NCBI GenBank assembly: GCA_002914805.1
Contig: JXTB01000607.1
Location: 138,808 to 202,807, forward strand
Reading direction: 5' to 3'
DNA from: Parasponia andersonii
Lineage: Eukaryota; Streptophyta; Magnoliopsida; Rosales; Cannabaceae
Length of the DNA: 64,000 bases
Under the pieces are notes generated by a model. That model searched no databases. It was given only the letters and a program-made list of their open reading frames with translations, and was not told where the DNA came from. Both the position numbers and the translations under genes were made by a program. Of this stretch, positions 12,138-24,026 are shown piece by piece (position 1 is the stretch's first letter; every line of letters starts with the position of its first letter).

Positions 12138-12953
12138 TGTGAAACCCACTCTTAAATCATACACCATACACCACATGGACAATTAAGTAGTAGAACAGGG
12201 CATAAACGTGTTACACCATCTGACACATGTCTAGAGTGACTAATTAAAGGTCACGCGAGTCGCACATGGTACCACATAGACCCTTGGGCTGTCTGAGGCT
12301 AGGGCCGAGTCCATCCCAGACCCTGGATGGACTCGGCCCAGTCCAATTCTTACCTCGACACTTGGGGGTCGGGAGCCCCAAAGGTCTTCCACCAGAGTAC
12401 AATGGGAAGCAACTCACAGCTCTAGACCCAGACAGAGCATTTAATGTGATCTTGAGTAGGCGTGCGCATAGGACAAACCGTCCTGACAGAACGGCGGTTT
12501 GTCCAAATCTCGCCCCTGACAGACTCGAGCCATAGGGGACGGTGGAAACTAGGCTACAACGATGCAGGGAGAATCACGGTAATCTCGGCCCATGATCTCT
12601 GGAGTAAGTCTTGATGAAAAAGGTATTCGGTCCTGGGATTGAGAACCATGAGGTTCACAATTTCAGGACTATATATACGAGCCATGCGTCCCCAAAAGAG
12701 AGGCATGTACGCATACAAAAAGAAATATTTAAAAGATAATGAGTATGTTTCTTTTTGATTTAGAAACGATAGGACTTAGTTAGATAACCAACTGACTTAA
12801 GCATCGGAGAGTCTTTGCAGGTGGCCTCCCCCGCCTCTCCGATCTTGCCTGAAGTCAAAAGCTCTTTGGGATAGTAAGGACATGTGGACAGTTGGAGGAT
12901 ACAATACCGGCAGTTCAGAGACACGTGGACAACTGGTGAAAACCGCTCGAACA
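12138..12953 (+). repeat. LTR 2 (shared middle LTR) with a complemented block
   Basis: It is homologous end to end with LTR 1 and LTR 3. Its TATATATA box is at 12670-12677. It serves as right LTR of copy A and left LTR of copy B. Bases 12739-12781 differ at every position from the sister LTRs and are their in-register complement (see findings). Flanking bases on both sides align normally. Confidence 0.9.
12739..12781. other. 43-bp block that is the in-place complement of the sister LTR sequence
   Basis: Against 25015-25057 (LTR tail beside LTR 3) all 43 positions pair A-T or G-C when read in the SAME direction, for example ATGAGTATG here against TACTCATAC there. LTR 1 (907-949) gives 42 of 43. 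The block has the same length as the sequence it replaces, and the flanks (AAATATTTAAAAGAT and ATAACCAACTGAC) are unchanged. A genuine inversion would give the reverse complement, which is not present. Confidence 0.95.
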
Positions 12954-13048
12954 GTTTGGCACCATCTGTGGGAAACCGTTGAGCGTGAGAAAAAGAGTAG
13001 GAGTTTCACGATCGCACTCTTCCCGAACAAAAGGCCATACAACGTAAG

Positions 13049-14583
13049 ATGGCACCTTCAAAAATGACAACCAGGAGCACACGTCCCGATGCCGAAGGAA
13101 GCTCCCGGGAAGCACAATCGGGTCTGGAACAAAAGCTAGACCAGATGCTCACTGCCTTGGCAGAAGCAAATCGGAAGGCAGAGATTGTCCACGAGGCCGT
13201 CCTAGGTTTAAGAGAAGAAGTCACAGAAGTGCGCAGAGATAACGCCCACCTCGAAGGGCTGCTGGCAAGCGAAGCTAGGAGCAAGTGAAGGGAAGATTTT
13301 GACAAAGAGTTCCAGCAGGAATCTGGGGGCCAACCACCGAGGGGAGTTCCTGCCCCATCCAGATCGTGGATGCAGGGTGAGCGACAAAGCTAGACGAGGC
13401 CATCCCGAGCCAGAGCGGTGGTGGACAGAAGACGCCAAGGATGTTTGGAAGGTATGCTTCCCAACTAGAAGCAAGAAATGATGGTAGAGCTAAGTAAAAG
13501 GCTCAGAGCCCATCACAGCCAAACCCCTGATGATCTAGCAGAGCAAACTATGCGAGGGATCAACTGGACAGCCTTCGTCGACTAGATCTAGATGGAAACT
13601 AAGCCAAGAGACTTCATAACCCCGACCTTCAGGCCGTTCGATGGGAAGTCCGACCTCCTCGATCACATATACCATTTTCAGCAGAAGATGGCCTTGGAAA
13701 CCAGGGACGAGGCTGTGACCTGCAAAGTCTTCTCCACAACCCTGGTAGGACCGGCCCTATTGTGGTTCAGACAACTCCCAGAGAAATCCATAAACGGGTT
13801 CAAAGATTTCTGCAAACTTTTCTTAAAGCAGTACACAGATGCCCGGAGGCAGCAGAAATCCATGCGAGATCTTGACTGGTTGGAACAAACCGCGAACGAG
13901 TCTCCAAGAGATTACCTGTCGCGCTTCCAAGAGCTGATGTCCCTAGTGCACAATGCCGACTCAGTCCAAGCCATAGGATCATTCGTCAGGGGCCTGCAGC
14001 CAGGATCGATGCTGTTAGATCATCTGCTTCTGAACCTTCCGTACGATGTGGCGGACGTCCAAGCAAAGTCAGAAGGGGTATTCAGGATACTGGAAAGCCG
14101 CTAGAAGGTGCCCAAGGCCTCTGCCACGATAACAACAACACCGGCGTAAACCCCGGCCCCACATGGGGTAAAGAGGCCCATGCCAGACCAAAGGCCAGCT
14201 CCGAAACGGGAAACCCCCATCCAAGGCAGTCAAGAAGGCAGCAGAGGAGGAAGGCGTCTTGTGACCCGCTGCCGAAATACGAGCTCAACATGCCGATCAA
14301 CGTGATCTACCTCCAAAACAGGGATAGGGACATTTTCAAAAACCCACCCAAGTCCAGCATTCCTGAGCATATGAAAAACAGGAACAGGTACTGCCAATTT
14401 TATAGGGATCACGGGCACGACACCATCAACTGCCGCTACCTTTACGCACAGGTTATGATGGCGATCCAGACCGACAAGTTGAGAAGTACACAAAGGCTGG
14501 CGAAACCTAGCAACAGGAAGATGTCACCAGGCCTAAAAAAGGCAAGCATACTCAGGCTTCTGGATCAGGAGAGTAGGCCCTGA
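13049..14583 (+). pseudogene. gag region of Tat copy B (fossil)
   Basis: MAPSKMTTRSTRPDAEG begins a helical N-terminal region. A Gag domain follows (LDHIYHFQQKMALETRDE, LLWFRQLPEKSINGFKDFC), then the NRYCQFYRDHGHDTINC segment. It parallels copy A. It is broken but better preserved than A across the Gag core. Confidence 0.82.
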
Positions 14584-14699
14584 GGATAGTGCCGACCATC
14601 TTAGGCAGACCACGGCCGACTGAGAGTCAGGAGGAGAAGGAAAAATGCCTCAAAAAGACCCAAGAAAGGGCGAATTCCTGAGGGGGATAGGCCATTCTG

Positions 14700-15216
14700 T
14701 CAACCATTTAATGGTGGGAGAAAGCTACGCCTCTGCTGCCCTCATCACCTGCCTCACGACGACCCTTTGGTGATTAAGCTGTAGATCAATTCTGCGTTGG
14801 TCAGAAAGGTCCTGATCGATGAAGGGAGCAACGTTGATATCCTGTTCCTCAGCATGTTTGAGAGCGTGGGCCTGAATCGAAGCGCACTCAGGCCAACTTG
14901 TCAGCCGTTGTTCACTTTCGACAGTACTAAGGTCAGCCCCTTGGACGTCGTGATCTTGAAGTTCTGTGCTGCAGAGAGATGCTTGGATGTGAACTTCGTC
15001 GTCATCGACTGTCAGTCCTCCTTCAACATTATCATGGGGAGAGGATGGATCCACGCCATGCATGGGGTCGCCTCCACCCTCCATCAGGTCTTAAGATGTC
15101 TATCAAGGGATGGTACTTATACTATAGACATCAAGAGTGACCAGGCCTCTACCAGGAAATGTTTTTCAACCACCCTGAGGGGAGTCGATGTGGGTGCCTT
15201 GGCCAGGGACAGGTAG
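14700..15216 (+). pseudogene. Protease region of Tat copy B (fossil)
   Basis: It contains a VLID.GS.VDILFLSMFES motif and NIIMGRGWIHAMHGV, as in copy A, between gag and reverse transcriptase. Confidence 0.75.
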
Positions 15217-15243
15217 TAATCAAAGGACCGCCTGCTAGCATAC

Positions 15244-16745
15244 ATGAAGCAAATCGAAGAGGAGTCTGATGGACTAGAATTGACGATTAAGGAGCTAGTG
15301 CTGGTCTCTTTGAAAGAAGCAGAACCAGCAAAGGTAGTCTTAATCTGGGCCCTGCTACCCGAGGAGGAAAAGAACGAGATGTTGAAGTTCTTGAGGCAGA
15401 ACGAAGACGTCTTCGCGTGGTCCCACGACGACATGCCTGAGATAGACTCTGTGCATGCCTGCCACCGGCTGAATATAGACCCCAATTTCTCTTCGATCAG
15501 GCAGAGACCTTGAAGGTTCTTGCCAGAGAAAAACAAGGCGATCAACAAGGAGGTAGAGACGCTACTGGAGAACGGCCTGATCATGGAATGCGTATACCTA
15601 TACAGGGTTTCCAACCCGTGGTGGTGAAGAAGAAAAATGGTGATGACCGCACTTGCATAGACTTCACCAACCTGAACAAGGCCTGCCCAAAGGATAGCTT
15701 CCCCCTGCCAAGGATCGACCAAATGGTAGATGCAACGGCGGGATTCAATAGGATGAACTTCCTGGATGCCTACTCTGGATACAACCAAATTCCCCTGTAC
15801 AAGGAAGACTAGATCCACACGGCATTTATTACAGAGCGAGGTCTGTATTGTTACAGATGCATGCCATTTGGTCTGAAGAACGCGGGGGCAACCTACCAGA
15901 GACTCATGAACAAGATGTTCACTAGGCTACTAGGAAAGACTATGGAAGTCTACATCGACGACATGGTTGTAAAGAGCAGAGAAGCGTCAGACCATCTGAG
16001 ATATCTAGACGAATGCTTCCAGATTCTAAGGCAATATTGGTATGCGTCTGAACCCCAAGAAATGTGCATTCGGGGTATCCTCCGGCCAGTTCCTGGGCAC
16101 ATCGTGAGCAAAAGGGGTATTGAGGCCAACCCGACCCAGTTGTCCTCAGTCACAGATGTGCAGAGACCCTCGACTCTTCGGGAGGTCCAGTGCCTAGTCG
16201 GGAAGATAGCCGCTCTCAGTTGGTTCGTCTCTAAGATGTCTGACCGATACAAACCTTTCTTCCAGTGCCTAAAGAGAACCTCCACTGTCGCCTGGAGGAA
16301 GGAGCAAGACAAGGCACTGACGGATCTCAAGCTATACTTAAGTCATCCGCCTATCTTGGCTTCCCTAGCAAAGGGAGAATGCCTATTCGCTTATTTAGTA
16401 GTATCCGAAGTAGTGATCAGCGCCATACTATTTGTCGAGGAAGATAGCAAGCAGAAGCCGGTGTTTTATACAAGCCACATGCTTCTGGATGCCGAGTCAT
16501 GATATAATATGTCAGAGAAACTGGTCATCACTCTGGTCAATGCTAAGAAGAGACTCAGGTAATACTTTGAGGCACACTCGATCACCGTGTATACGGATTT
16601 CCCCATCCGACAAATCTTGGCTAAGCCGAACCTATCGGGACGACTGACCAAGTGGGCCATCGAGCTAGGAATATACGACATCGAGTATCAGCTTTGAGTG
16701 GCGAAGAAAAGGCAAGTCATGGCAGATTTCCTAGTAGAAATCAAA
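15244..16745 (+). pseudogene. Reverse transcriptase and first RNase H of Tat copy B (fossil)
   Basis: A linker (VFAWSHDDMPEIDS, CHRLNIDP) precedes VVKKKNGDDRTCIDFTNLNK, FLDAYSGYNQIPLY, MPFGLKNAGATYQRLMNKMF and the VYIDDMVVKS active site. The first RNase H follows with KPVFYTSHMLLDAES and WAIELGIYDIEY. This is standard Ty3/Gypsy order. It is broken in several places. Confidence 0.87.
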
Positions 16746-16789
16746 TCCTTCGGCGAGCTACACGATCCTCTCCAAACGTCTTAACCTTG

Positions 16790-17230
16790 CCCCTCTTAAG
16801 CCTAGACCCTCTATACCGACGGATCCACGAATGCCTCGGGGTCAGGTATCGGTATAGTCCTGCAGACCCCAACTGGACTCAGAATAGAGAAAGCTTTGAG
16901 GCTCGGTTTCCAGGCAACAAACAATGAGGCGGAGTATGAGGCACTGCTACAAGGCCTTGAACTGGCTCTGCACTTCGGAGTGGAGAGCATCACAGTAAAG
17001 ACCGGCTCGCAGGTGATCGCAGGTCAGGTCATGGGAGACTTTGAAGTAAAAGAGCCAAGACTATACAGGTACTTCTCTAAGGTAAGGGAGGCAAAAGCCC
17101 GCTTTAGCGGTTTCAATATCAAACAAATTCCCAGGGAGATGAACCAGAAGGTCGATGAGCTAGCTAAGAGCGCATCGATCAAGGGAACGACCAGACACGC
17201 GGAGATTCTCCTAGAGGATGAGAGCATGAG
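16790..17230 (+). pseudogene. Second, archaeal-type RNase H of Tat copy B (fossil)
   Basis: The LYTDGSTNASGSGIG start is followed by ATNNEAEYEALLQGLELALH, VKTGSQVIAGQVMGDFEVKE and FNIKQIPREMNQKVDELAKS. The NNEAEYEAL and PREMN..VDELA blocks are typical of the extra RNase H in Tat elements. Confidence 0.8.
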
Positions 17231-17348
17231 GGGCCTTTCGGAGACCCCCGCATGCCATGTATTTGCAACTGGCTCCGCAGACGAGGGGTGGATGAAACCC
17301 ATCATCCAATATTTGGCGTTGGGAAATCTGCACGTGGACGCCTGAGAA

Positions 17349-18510
17349 GTGAGGTCGATCAGATTGAAGGCTGCCAGATACTCGATGGTGGGGGAGCAAC
17401 TGTATAGGAGATCGACAATGGGACTGATGCTGCGGTGTGTAGGTCCCATCGAAATGCAGAAAATTATGGAGGAAATCCACGAGGGAGTATGCGGCAACCA
17501 CTCTGATAGACGTAGCCTCACCCATAAGGCTCTGACGGCTGGATACTTCTGGCCATACATGATGACCAAGGCGACCCGATTTGTCCAAAAATGTGATAAG
17601 TGCCAGAAGTTCGCCCCCATGAAATGCCAACCAGTGGAGGAACTCCATTCAAATATAACTCCTTGGCCATTTGCAAAATGGAGTCTGGACATTATCGGAG
17701 AGCTCCCCAGAAGTCCAAGGGGAAAAAGGTACGTCTTACTGGCCACAGATTATTTCACCAAATAGATAGAAGCTGAAGTCTACGCGACCGTTAATAAGGT
17801 AGACACGATTAACTTCATTTAGAAAAACATAATCTGTCGATATGGGATTCTAAAAGAGATACACGCTGATCATGGCACACAGTTCCAGAATGCTAAGTTC
17901 AAGGAACTATGTAAGATATATGATATAAGGCTCAGTTTCTCATCCGTGAACTACCCTCAGGGAAACAGACAAGCAGAGACTACGAACAAGGCCATTTTTA
18001 GCAACATCAAAAAGAACTTGCAGGAGGCTAAAGGCAGGTGGTTAGAAGAGCTACCGGCCATTGCATGGGCCCATCGAACCACGGAGCGGAGGTCGACAGG
18101 AAGAACACCATTCGCTATGGTCTATGGGTCAGAGGCTGTGATCCTAACCGAGATTGGCCTCCTGACCCTTCGCTCCGAAGTGGTAAAGGATGCTCCACTG
18201 AATGAGCAGCAGCTAAGCCACAACACCGACCTCCTGGAAGAAACAAGAAACATAGCCCTGGTCCACCTGGCCTCATACCACCAGCAAGCCAGGTCCTATT
18301 ACGCAAAGAAGGTTAGTGCTCGTCGATTTAATGTCGGGGATTGGGTCTTGAAGGTCAGAACAGGGAATTCCTCGAAGCTAGACTCCAGTTGGGTTGGACC
18401 CTATGAGGTGATCAAAGCACTTGACAATAGCGCGTATGTCCTGAAAGAACTCAAGACCGGGAAGAGCCTACTGAACACGTGGAATGCTTAGCACTTGAAA
18501 AAGTATCACG
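17349..18510 (+). pseudogene. Integrase of Tat copy B (fossil)
   Basis: The zinc finger (GNHSDRRSLTHKAL, CDKCQKFAPMKC), core (LDIIGELPRSPRGKRYVL, ATDYFTK), the NYPQGNRQAETTNKAIF segment and AIAWAHRTTERRSTGRTPFA identify a Gypsy integrase. The C-terminus (DSSWVGPYEVIKALDNSAYV) ends near 18490. Confidence 0.85.
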
Positions 18511-18671
18511 TGTAAGACACTTGTAAATGTTGTAAGACCCGTGTAAATACTTATTTTATTAAAAAGCTTAATTCCAAAATAAGACAAGTTTTCTGCCACA
18601 CAGATTTATCCTTTAGATATCTATGGAAAAGGGGTCTGCCCATAGTGACAGACCCCACGCACTATTCACGC

Positions 18672-19200
18672 AATCAAGAATTGTACTACGGGGATCACGT
18701 CGCTTGCCAACGACCCAAGAAAACGTATGAAGAAGAAAGAGCTGCGTAACCAAAAACTTGCCAGCAGACCTCAAAAACAATCGTACTATGGGAATCACAT
18801 TGTGCACTAAAATGCTAGCCGATGGCCCGAGAAAACGTACGAAGAGGGAAGAGCTGCGCAACCAAAAACTTGCCAGCAAACCTCAAAAATGATCATACTA
18901 TGGGAATCACATCGTGCATTAAAATGCTAGCTGATGCCCCGAGAAAACGTACGAAGAGGGAAAAACTGCGCAACCAAAAACTTACCAGCAGATCTTAAAA
19001 ATGATCATACTATAGGAATCACATCGTGCACTAAAATGCTAGCCGATGGCCAGAGAAAATGTACGAATAGGGAAAATCTGTGCAACCAAAAACTTGCTAG
19101 CAGATCTCAAAAATGATCGTACTATGGGAATCACATTATGCAATAAAAGGATTGCCGATGGCCCGAGAAAACGTACGAAGAAGAAAGAGTCGCGTGGTGA
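18672..19200 (+). repeat. 112-bp tandem repeat block in Tat copy B
   Basis: It is the same family as at 6786-7290 in copy A, with about four to five units around GCCGATGGCCCGAGAAAAC and AACCAAAAACTTGCCAGCA. Confidence 0.83.
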
Positions 19201-19214
19201 AAGCTTGCGACCTG

Positions 19215-19880
19215 CCCTCAAAGGAAAGCAGGGACAGGGTCTACCCATTGGAAGTAGACCCTCCCCAAGGAGCATCTTAGCTATACGCAAAGCTAAAGGA
19301 AAGTAGGGACAGGGTCTACCCGTTGGAAGTAGACCCTCCCCAAGGAGCATCTTAGCTATATGAAAAGCTAAAGGAAAACAGGGACAGGGTCTACCCGTTG
19401 GAAGTAGATCCTCCCTGAGGAGCATCTTAGCTGTACGAAATGCTAAATGAAAGTAGGGACAGGGTCTACCCGTTGGAAGCAAACCCTCCCCAGAGAATGT
19501 TTTAGTCGCGTACGAGACGAAGGAAAGCGGGGACAGGGTCTACCCGTTGAAAGCAGACCCTCCCCAGAGAACGTTTTAGTCGTGTGCAAGATGAAGGAAA
19601 GCAGGGACAGGGTCTACCAGTTGAAAGTAGATCCCCCCCCCCCAGAGAGCATTTTAGCCACGTGCGAGACAAAGGAAAGCGGGGTCAGGGTCTACCTGTT
19701 GGAAGCAGACCCTCCCTAAAGAATGTTTTAGCCACGTGCGAGACGAAGGAAAGCAGGGTCAGGGTCTACCCATTGGAAGTAGACCCTCCCCAGAGAGTGT
19801 TTTAGCCGTATGTGAGACAAAGGAAAGCGGGGTCAGGGTCTACCCATTGGAAACAGACCCTACCAAGAGAACGGTTTAAT
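19215..19880 (+). repeat. ~75-85-bp tandem repeat block in Tat copy B
   Basis: About eight units carry AGGGTCTACCCGTTGGAAG and AGACCCTCCCC, matching the block of copy A at 7330-7990. Confidence 0.83.
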
Positions 19881-20569
19881 TACACGTGAACTGAGAATGA
19901 ATGGAGTTATAGCCTACCCATTGGAAGTAGTCCGGTACAAGACTAGGCATGAAGACAGAAGTTAAAATCAAACTCTGTTTATTATTTCCTAAAAGTACAA
20001 AGCGCATGGTCAACAGGGACCCACATCCGGAAGCTCTACTTATAAGAGGCAGGTCTTGGACGGACTCGCAGGGACACATCAGAGTGGTAGCGCCCTGTTC
20101 GCTCCCGATGAGAGCCGAGTCCAAGCATTCTCCTCTGCAGTAACGGTGTCCAAATAGTGGTCGACCAACCCCTAGAGCTGGTTCCTTGCACGTTCCCATT
20201 TGGGGTCAGAGAAGTCTAGCCACACACGTGGGTCGAATTCTGCCAAGACAAGTCATAACAGAGGTTATACATCCTCAAAACCAGATGGGCCGAAACTCAC
20301 ATCCCAGTTTCCAAAGTTAATCTCGTCAATCAAAGTACGAGGGGAATTCACTAAGAACTCAAAACTATATACAACTGATCAAACCCAAACGCCGGTCATG
20401 CTGCTGACAAGGAAATGACATCATACACGATATATGACCCTAACACTAAACGCAGTCAACGAAAGGAGTAAGAGAACGGAATAAGCTTGGAAAAACGGGA
20501 CATTTTCTATTATTTAAACAAATGGTTACAACGAGCACTTACTTTACAAATATACAGAGCAAGAGGCCC

Positions 20570-23500
20570 TAATTACCTCTGGCCAGGGGAGCGCGGCCGG
20601 TTTTAGCACTTGGTCTAGCTCCGGCAGAGGGCGGTGTGCTAGGGTTGGAGCCATCACTGGACAAAACAACCGTGCCAAACCCATCACCAGTTGAGGCCCC
20701 AAGCTCAGGTTGACCGCAAGGAACCTCTGAGGTTTGCTCTAGCAGACCGGAAGCGAGGACGATCTCCTTAGTAACAGAGGCGGATGCAGAGGACCCGTCT
20801 TTTTCTTCGCTAAGCATCTTTAGCACATCAGCAGGGTACACAATGTTGATCTTATCCCCTAGCTGCTGCATATAATGCTTGATGGAATAATGGTCTCTCT
20901 CGACGTCTTTTTGCTCATCGAACTGGTCTGGCGTTACCACCTCCGCATGGCCTTCGAACTCCTTGTTTTCCCAGCCAAACCTATTGCTCTCCGTAGAAAG
21001 GACATCCACCTACCTCTGGTACCTCATCTTCAGCTTCTCTGCATCTGCCAGTTTGTCCCTCAATGCCGCCAGCCTCAGCTCCGCTTGCCGCTACGACAAG
21101 TCGACCAAAAGAGTGTTAATGTCGGCAAGATCTTCACCGTGCTTGCGAGACAGCTCTGCATAAGCCCCCATCAAATTTTGGTGATCCAAGCAAAGATGTC
21201 AGTTTAACTCATTGGACCGGTCGAGTCTGCGCTGAAGGGAATGGGCCTCCAGTTTGGTTTTCGCTTCGGCCTTCCTTGCCTCTTTGGCATCATAGATGGC
21301 CCTATCGCGAGTAATGAAGGCCAGCCCCATCTCCGCCCCTGGGTTCTGCAGGTCCTGCTCCTTAAAACTGAGCTCGTGTTAGGCCAACCTAGTGGCCTTA
21401 GATTGAGCGAGCCTGCCGGCCTCCGCCTCAACCAACTTTGCAGCCAGCTCCTCGTGCCTAGCCCTCTCGACACTCAGGGCATGAGCTACCGTGCTGCCCA
21501 CCCTAGCCTCATCCAAGCTCTGATACAAGCCGAAGTCAGCCCTCAACTTGGCAAGGGCAGCCTCGCTCCGCTCAGCTAGCGTAGAGCGAGAGTTCAACTT
21601 GACGCGAGAGGAATAGAAGGACTGGATGGCGGCTAGCTGCAAGATATAAGAAAGGGAAGTCAGAGTTCAGCAAGGATGCCAAAAAATGGAGGTGGCGGCC
21701 AGACGAGCCAAACCTGCGCAATGTTACGGCTGGCGATGAACTTAACATTCTCCAAAGAGAGTGCCTCCAACTCGGGCTCCGCAGCTGGACCCTCTCCTTA
21801 GGTGTTGTTCGCGTCTGAGGAACGTGACTCCACCCCGCCAACTGCGAGGACACCCTCTCCTCCTAAAGCAGTGGTGGGGACGGTAGAAAGATGAGCATCG
21901 CTGAGCACGCCTTCGGCGACAGCTGGGGTCGGTGCATCCTCAGCAGAGGACGCCACGGTGACTGCTGTTGCATCGGCAGTTCCGGTTGCCACCCCTGTTA
22001 GAGCCCCGCCTGATTATGATTTTTCGGTCTTGTCTTGACCAGTTCCCCCTGACGGGATGCCGCGCACGGACCTTCTCCTCCTCATGAAGGTCAGCGTGGC
22101 CCCATCGTCGTCACTGTCGGGAGAGAGGGTAGTTCTGCCATTCTTCCTTGCCGGGCCCTCCTTCTCTTTGGATGAGTCGGCCTCGTGACGCCGCTTTATT
22201 GGGACCAGAGTATGGGAGGACAGCCGAGATTTCAACCTCGGAGCCCCTCCACTGAGCTCAGCGATCTCCCTACGGGGGCAAGTAGCACCGAACTCCACGC
22301 TCGTCTTCGAGCAGGAGTGGGGGGAGGAAGAGGTCGGAGTGGTGGATTCCCCAGGAAGGCTCGGAGATGTCCCCTTGCCATAAACGACTTTTACGACCAT
22401 CATCTCCTGAGTCGGAGGTCTGCTAGCACTGGGGGAGGGGACCGCAGGTGCCTCATCTTCTGAAGACACCACAAGGTGCCGACCAGTGGGTAGCTTGGAT
22501 CGAACCTTGTGCGCAGCGGCACTTCCCTTGACTGGAGAGGGGTCTGCTGAAGGGTCTGCATCAGAACCTATAAAGAGCAAGCAACATAGTTAGAACACAG
22601 CTATTACCCGATCGACGGAGCTCCAAAATGCGGAAATGAACTCACCCTTTACTCTCTTGGGGGAGGCGGTTTCCTCTCTACGGAGCCTGATGCACTCCTC
22701 GATCACGAGCCTCATGGCCTCTTCAAGCTCGTAGCTAGTCGGCGCCACCAGGTCGCAGGGACCCGCCAGCTGGCTCGACGCCATAAACTAGTGACCCACT
22801 ATGGCGATGCGACTCTGCTTATCGCGACGAAACTAGTTCAGAGCCGGGGTGTCGAGCTGGCTCCACAAGTGCTTCGTGATAACCTAGGTATCCAGTGGGA
22901 AGGGAAGGTATGAAATCATCCTAGGCATCATATTCATAACCTGGGGGTTCAGGGTAGCCTAGATGAGTCGGCAATCCCCAGGGGACCCGAAGATGACGAT
23001 CCCTTCTAGCTCGTTGAGCTGCCCCGCTGACAATTGCGGCTCAAATCTATTTTCTTCCGTAGAGGCTGTACAAGAAAAAACATCATGAGCAATAACGGAC
23101 GAGGTAAACACAGTCCCAAAAATCACGACCTAGTACTTACTCTGTAGAAAAAATGAAGGAACTTGAAAGTACTTCCCATTCACCCAAGGAGAGCACCACG
23201 CCCCTCTGACGGCATACAGCCTAGAGTGGGAGTCCTATTGCTTGTTCGACCTCGGCAAGCCCCAGAAAATATGGCGTCCCAGGAGCGGTTGAAGGTAGAA
23301 AGTAGGGTAGGAACTCTTTTTGGGGATGAGAGTGAGCTTATAGGTGTAAAAGACTACCTCCAAGTCTATATGTATGTTATAGAGGACTGACAGGGCAGAA
23401 AGCCCCATCAAGATCATGATTCCATTAACATTGAGCTCCATCAGATAAATCTCCGTGAGGCTAAAGAACTGATGGACCAAAGGAGGAAGAGGAAACCGCA

Positions 23501-23684
23501 ACCACTCTAGATGCCGCCTCCCCAGAATGATGGAGCCTTCTGGAGCAGAATGGTAAAGGTACCAGTCCGTTAGGCCGTCGACCCTCTCTAAAATGACTCT
23601 GCCGGAGAAGCATAGCTGCCTCCTTAACGACCCTAATTCGGAATCCACGACGGGACAGAGTTTCTGACTCAATTTCAGGGCCAT
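20570..23684 (-). pseudogene. Antisense reading frame (aORF) of Tat copy B, PF04195-like (fossil)
   Basis: It corresponds to the aORF of copy A piece by piece. The N-terminal domain from 23684 holds FPLPPLVHQFF, NIHIDLEVVFYTYKL and HIFWGLPRSNK. Next are a low-complexity Ser/Ala/acidic stretch (22014-22580), a coiled coil near 21379-21642 and a C-terminal part with FEGHAEVVTPDQFDEQKD (20569-21009). It is antisense to gag-pol. It is broken. Function is unknown. Confidence 0.75.
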
Positions 23685-23807
23685 CGTGTTAGATATGATC
23701 GAAGAAGAAGAAAGGTTCTAGGAAAAAGAAGATGTGGAAACCCTAAGATTTGAGAAAGCTAAAATACTTTGAGATTTTGGTAAAGTAAGAAATGAGCATA
23801 AATGCGG

Positions 23808-23815
23808 CTTTTATA
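23808..23815 (-). promoter_or_regulatory. Antisense TATA motif upstream of the aORF, Tat copy B
   Basis: CTCTATAAAAGCC read on the minus strand lies about 124 bases upstream of the aORF start at 23684, as in copy A. Confidence 0.55.
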
Positions 23816-24026
23816 GAGGGGGAGCCGAAGAGTTTTTCCTAGAGAAGGGCAGAGTAAGGAAGACCGAACCATCAGAATTTCGAAATTTGAAAAAATTGTG
23901 ACATAGGATGGCGTGCCTCCGCGTCGACAATTGAGGAGCCACGTGTATCCCTCAAATTAGAGGAACGGAGAAATGATTTCCCCACTTGATGGATACGAAT
24001 CCATCAACTAGGGAAATGGGGGTAGT

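Noticed and set aside
12739-12781. Simple inversion of the LTR segment
   Set aside because: The reverse complement of the sister segment would read TGATTCAGGATAG... and does not match. Only the unreversed complement does.
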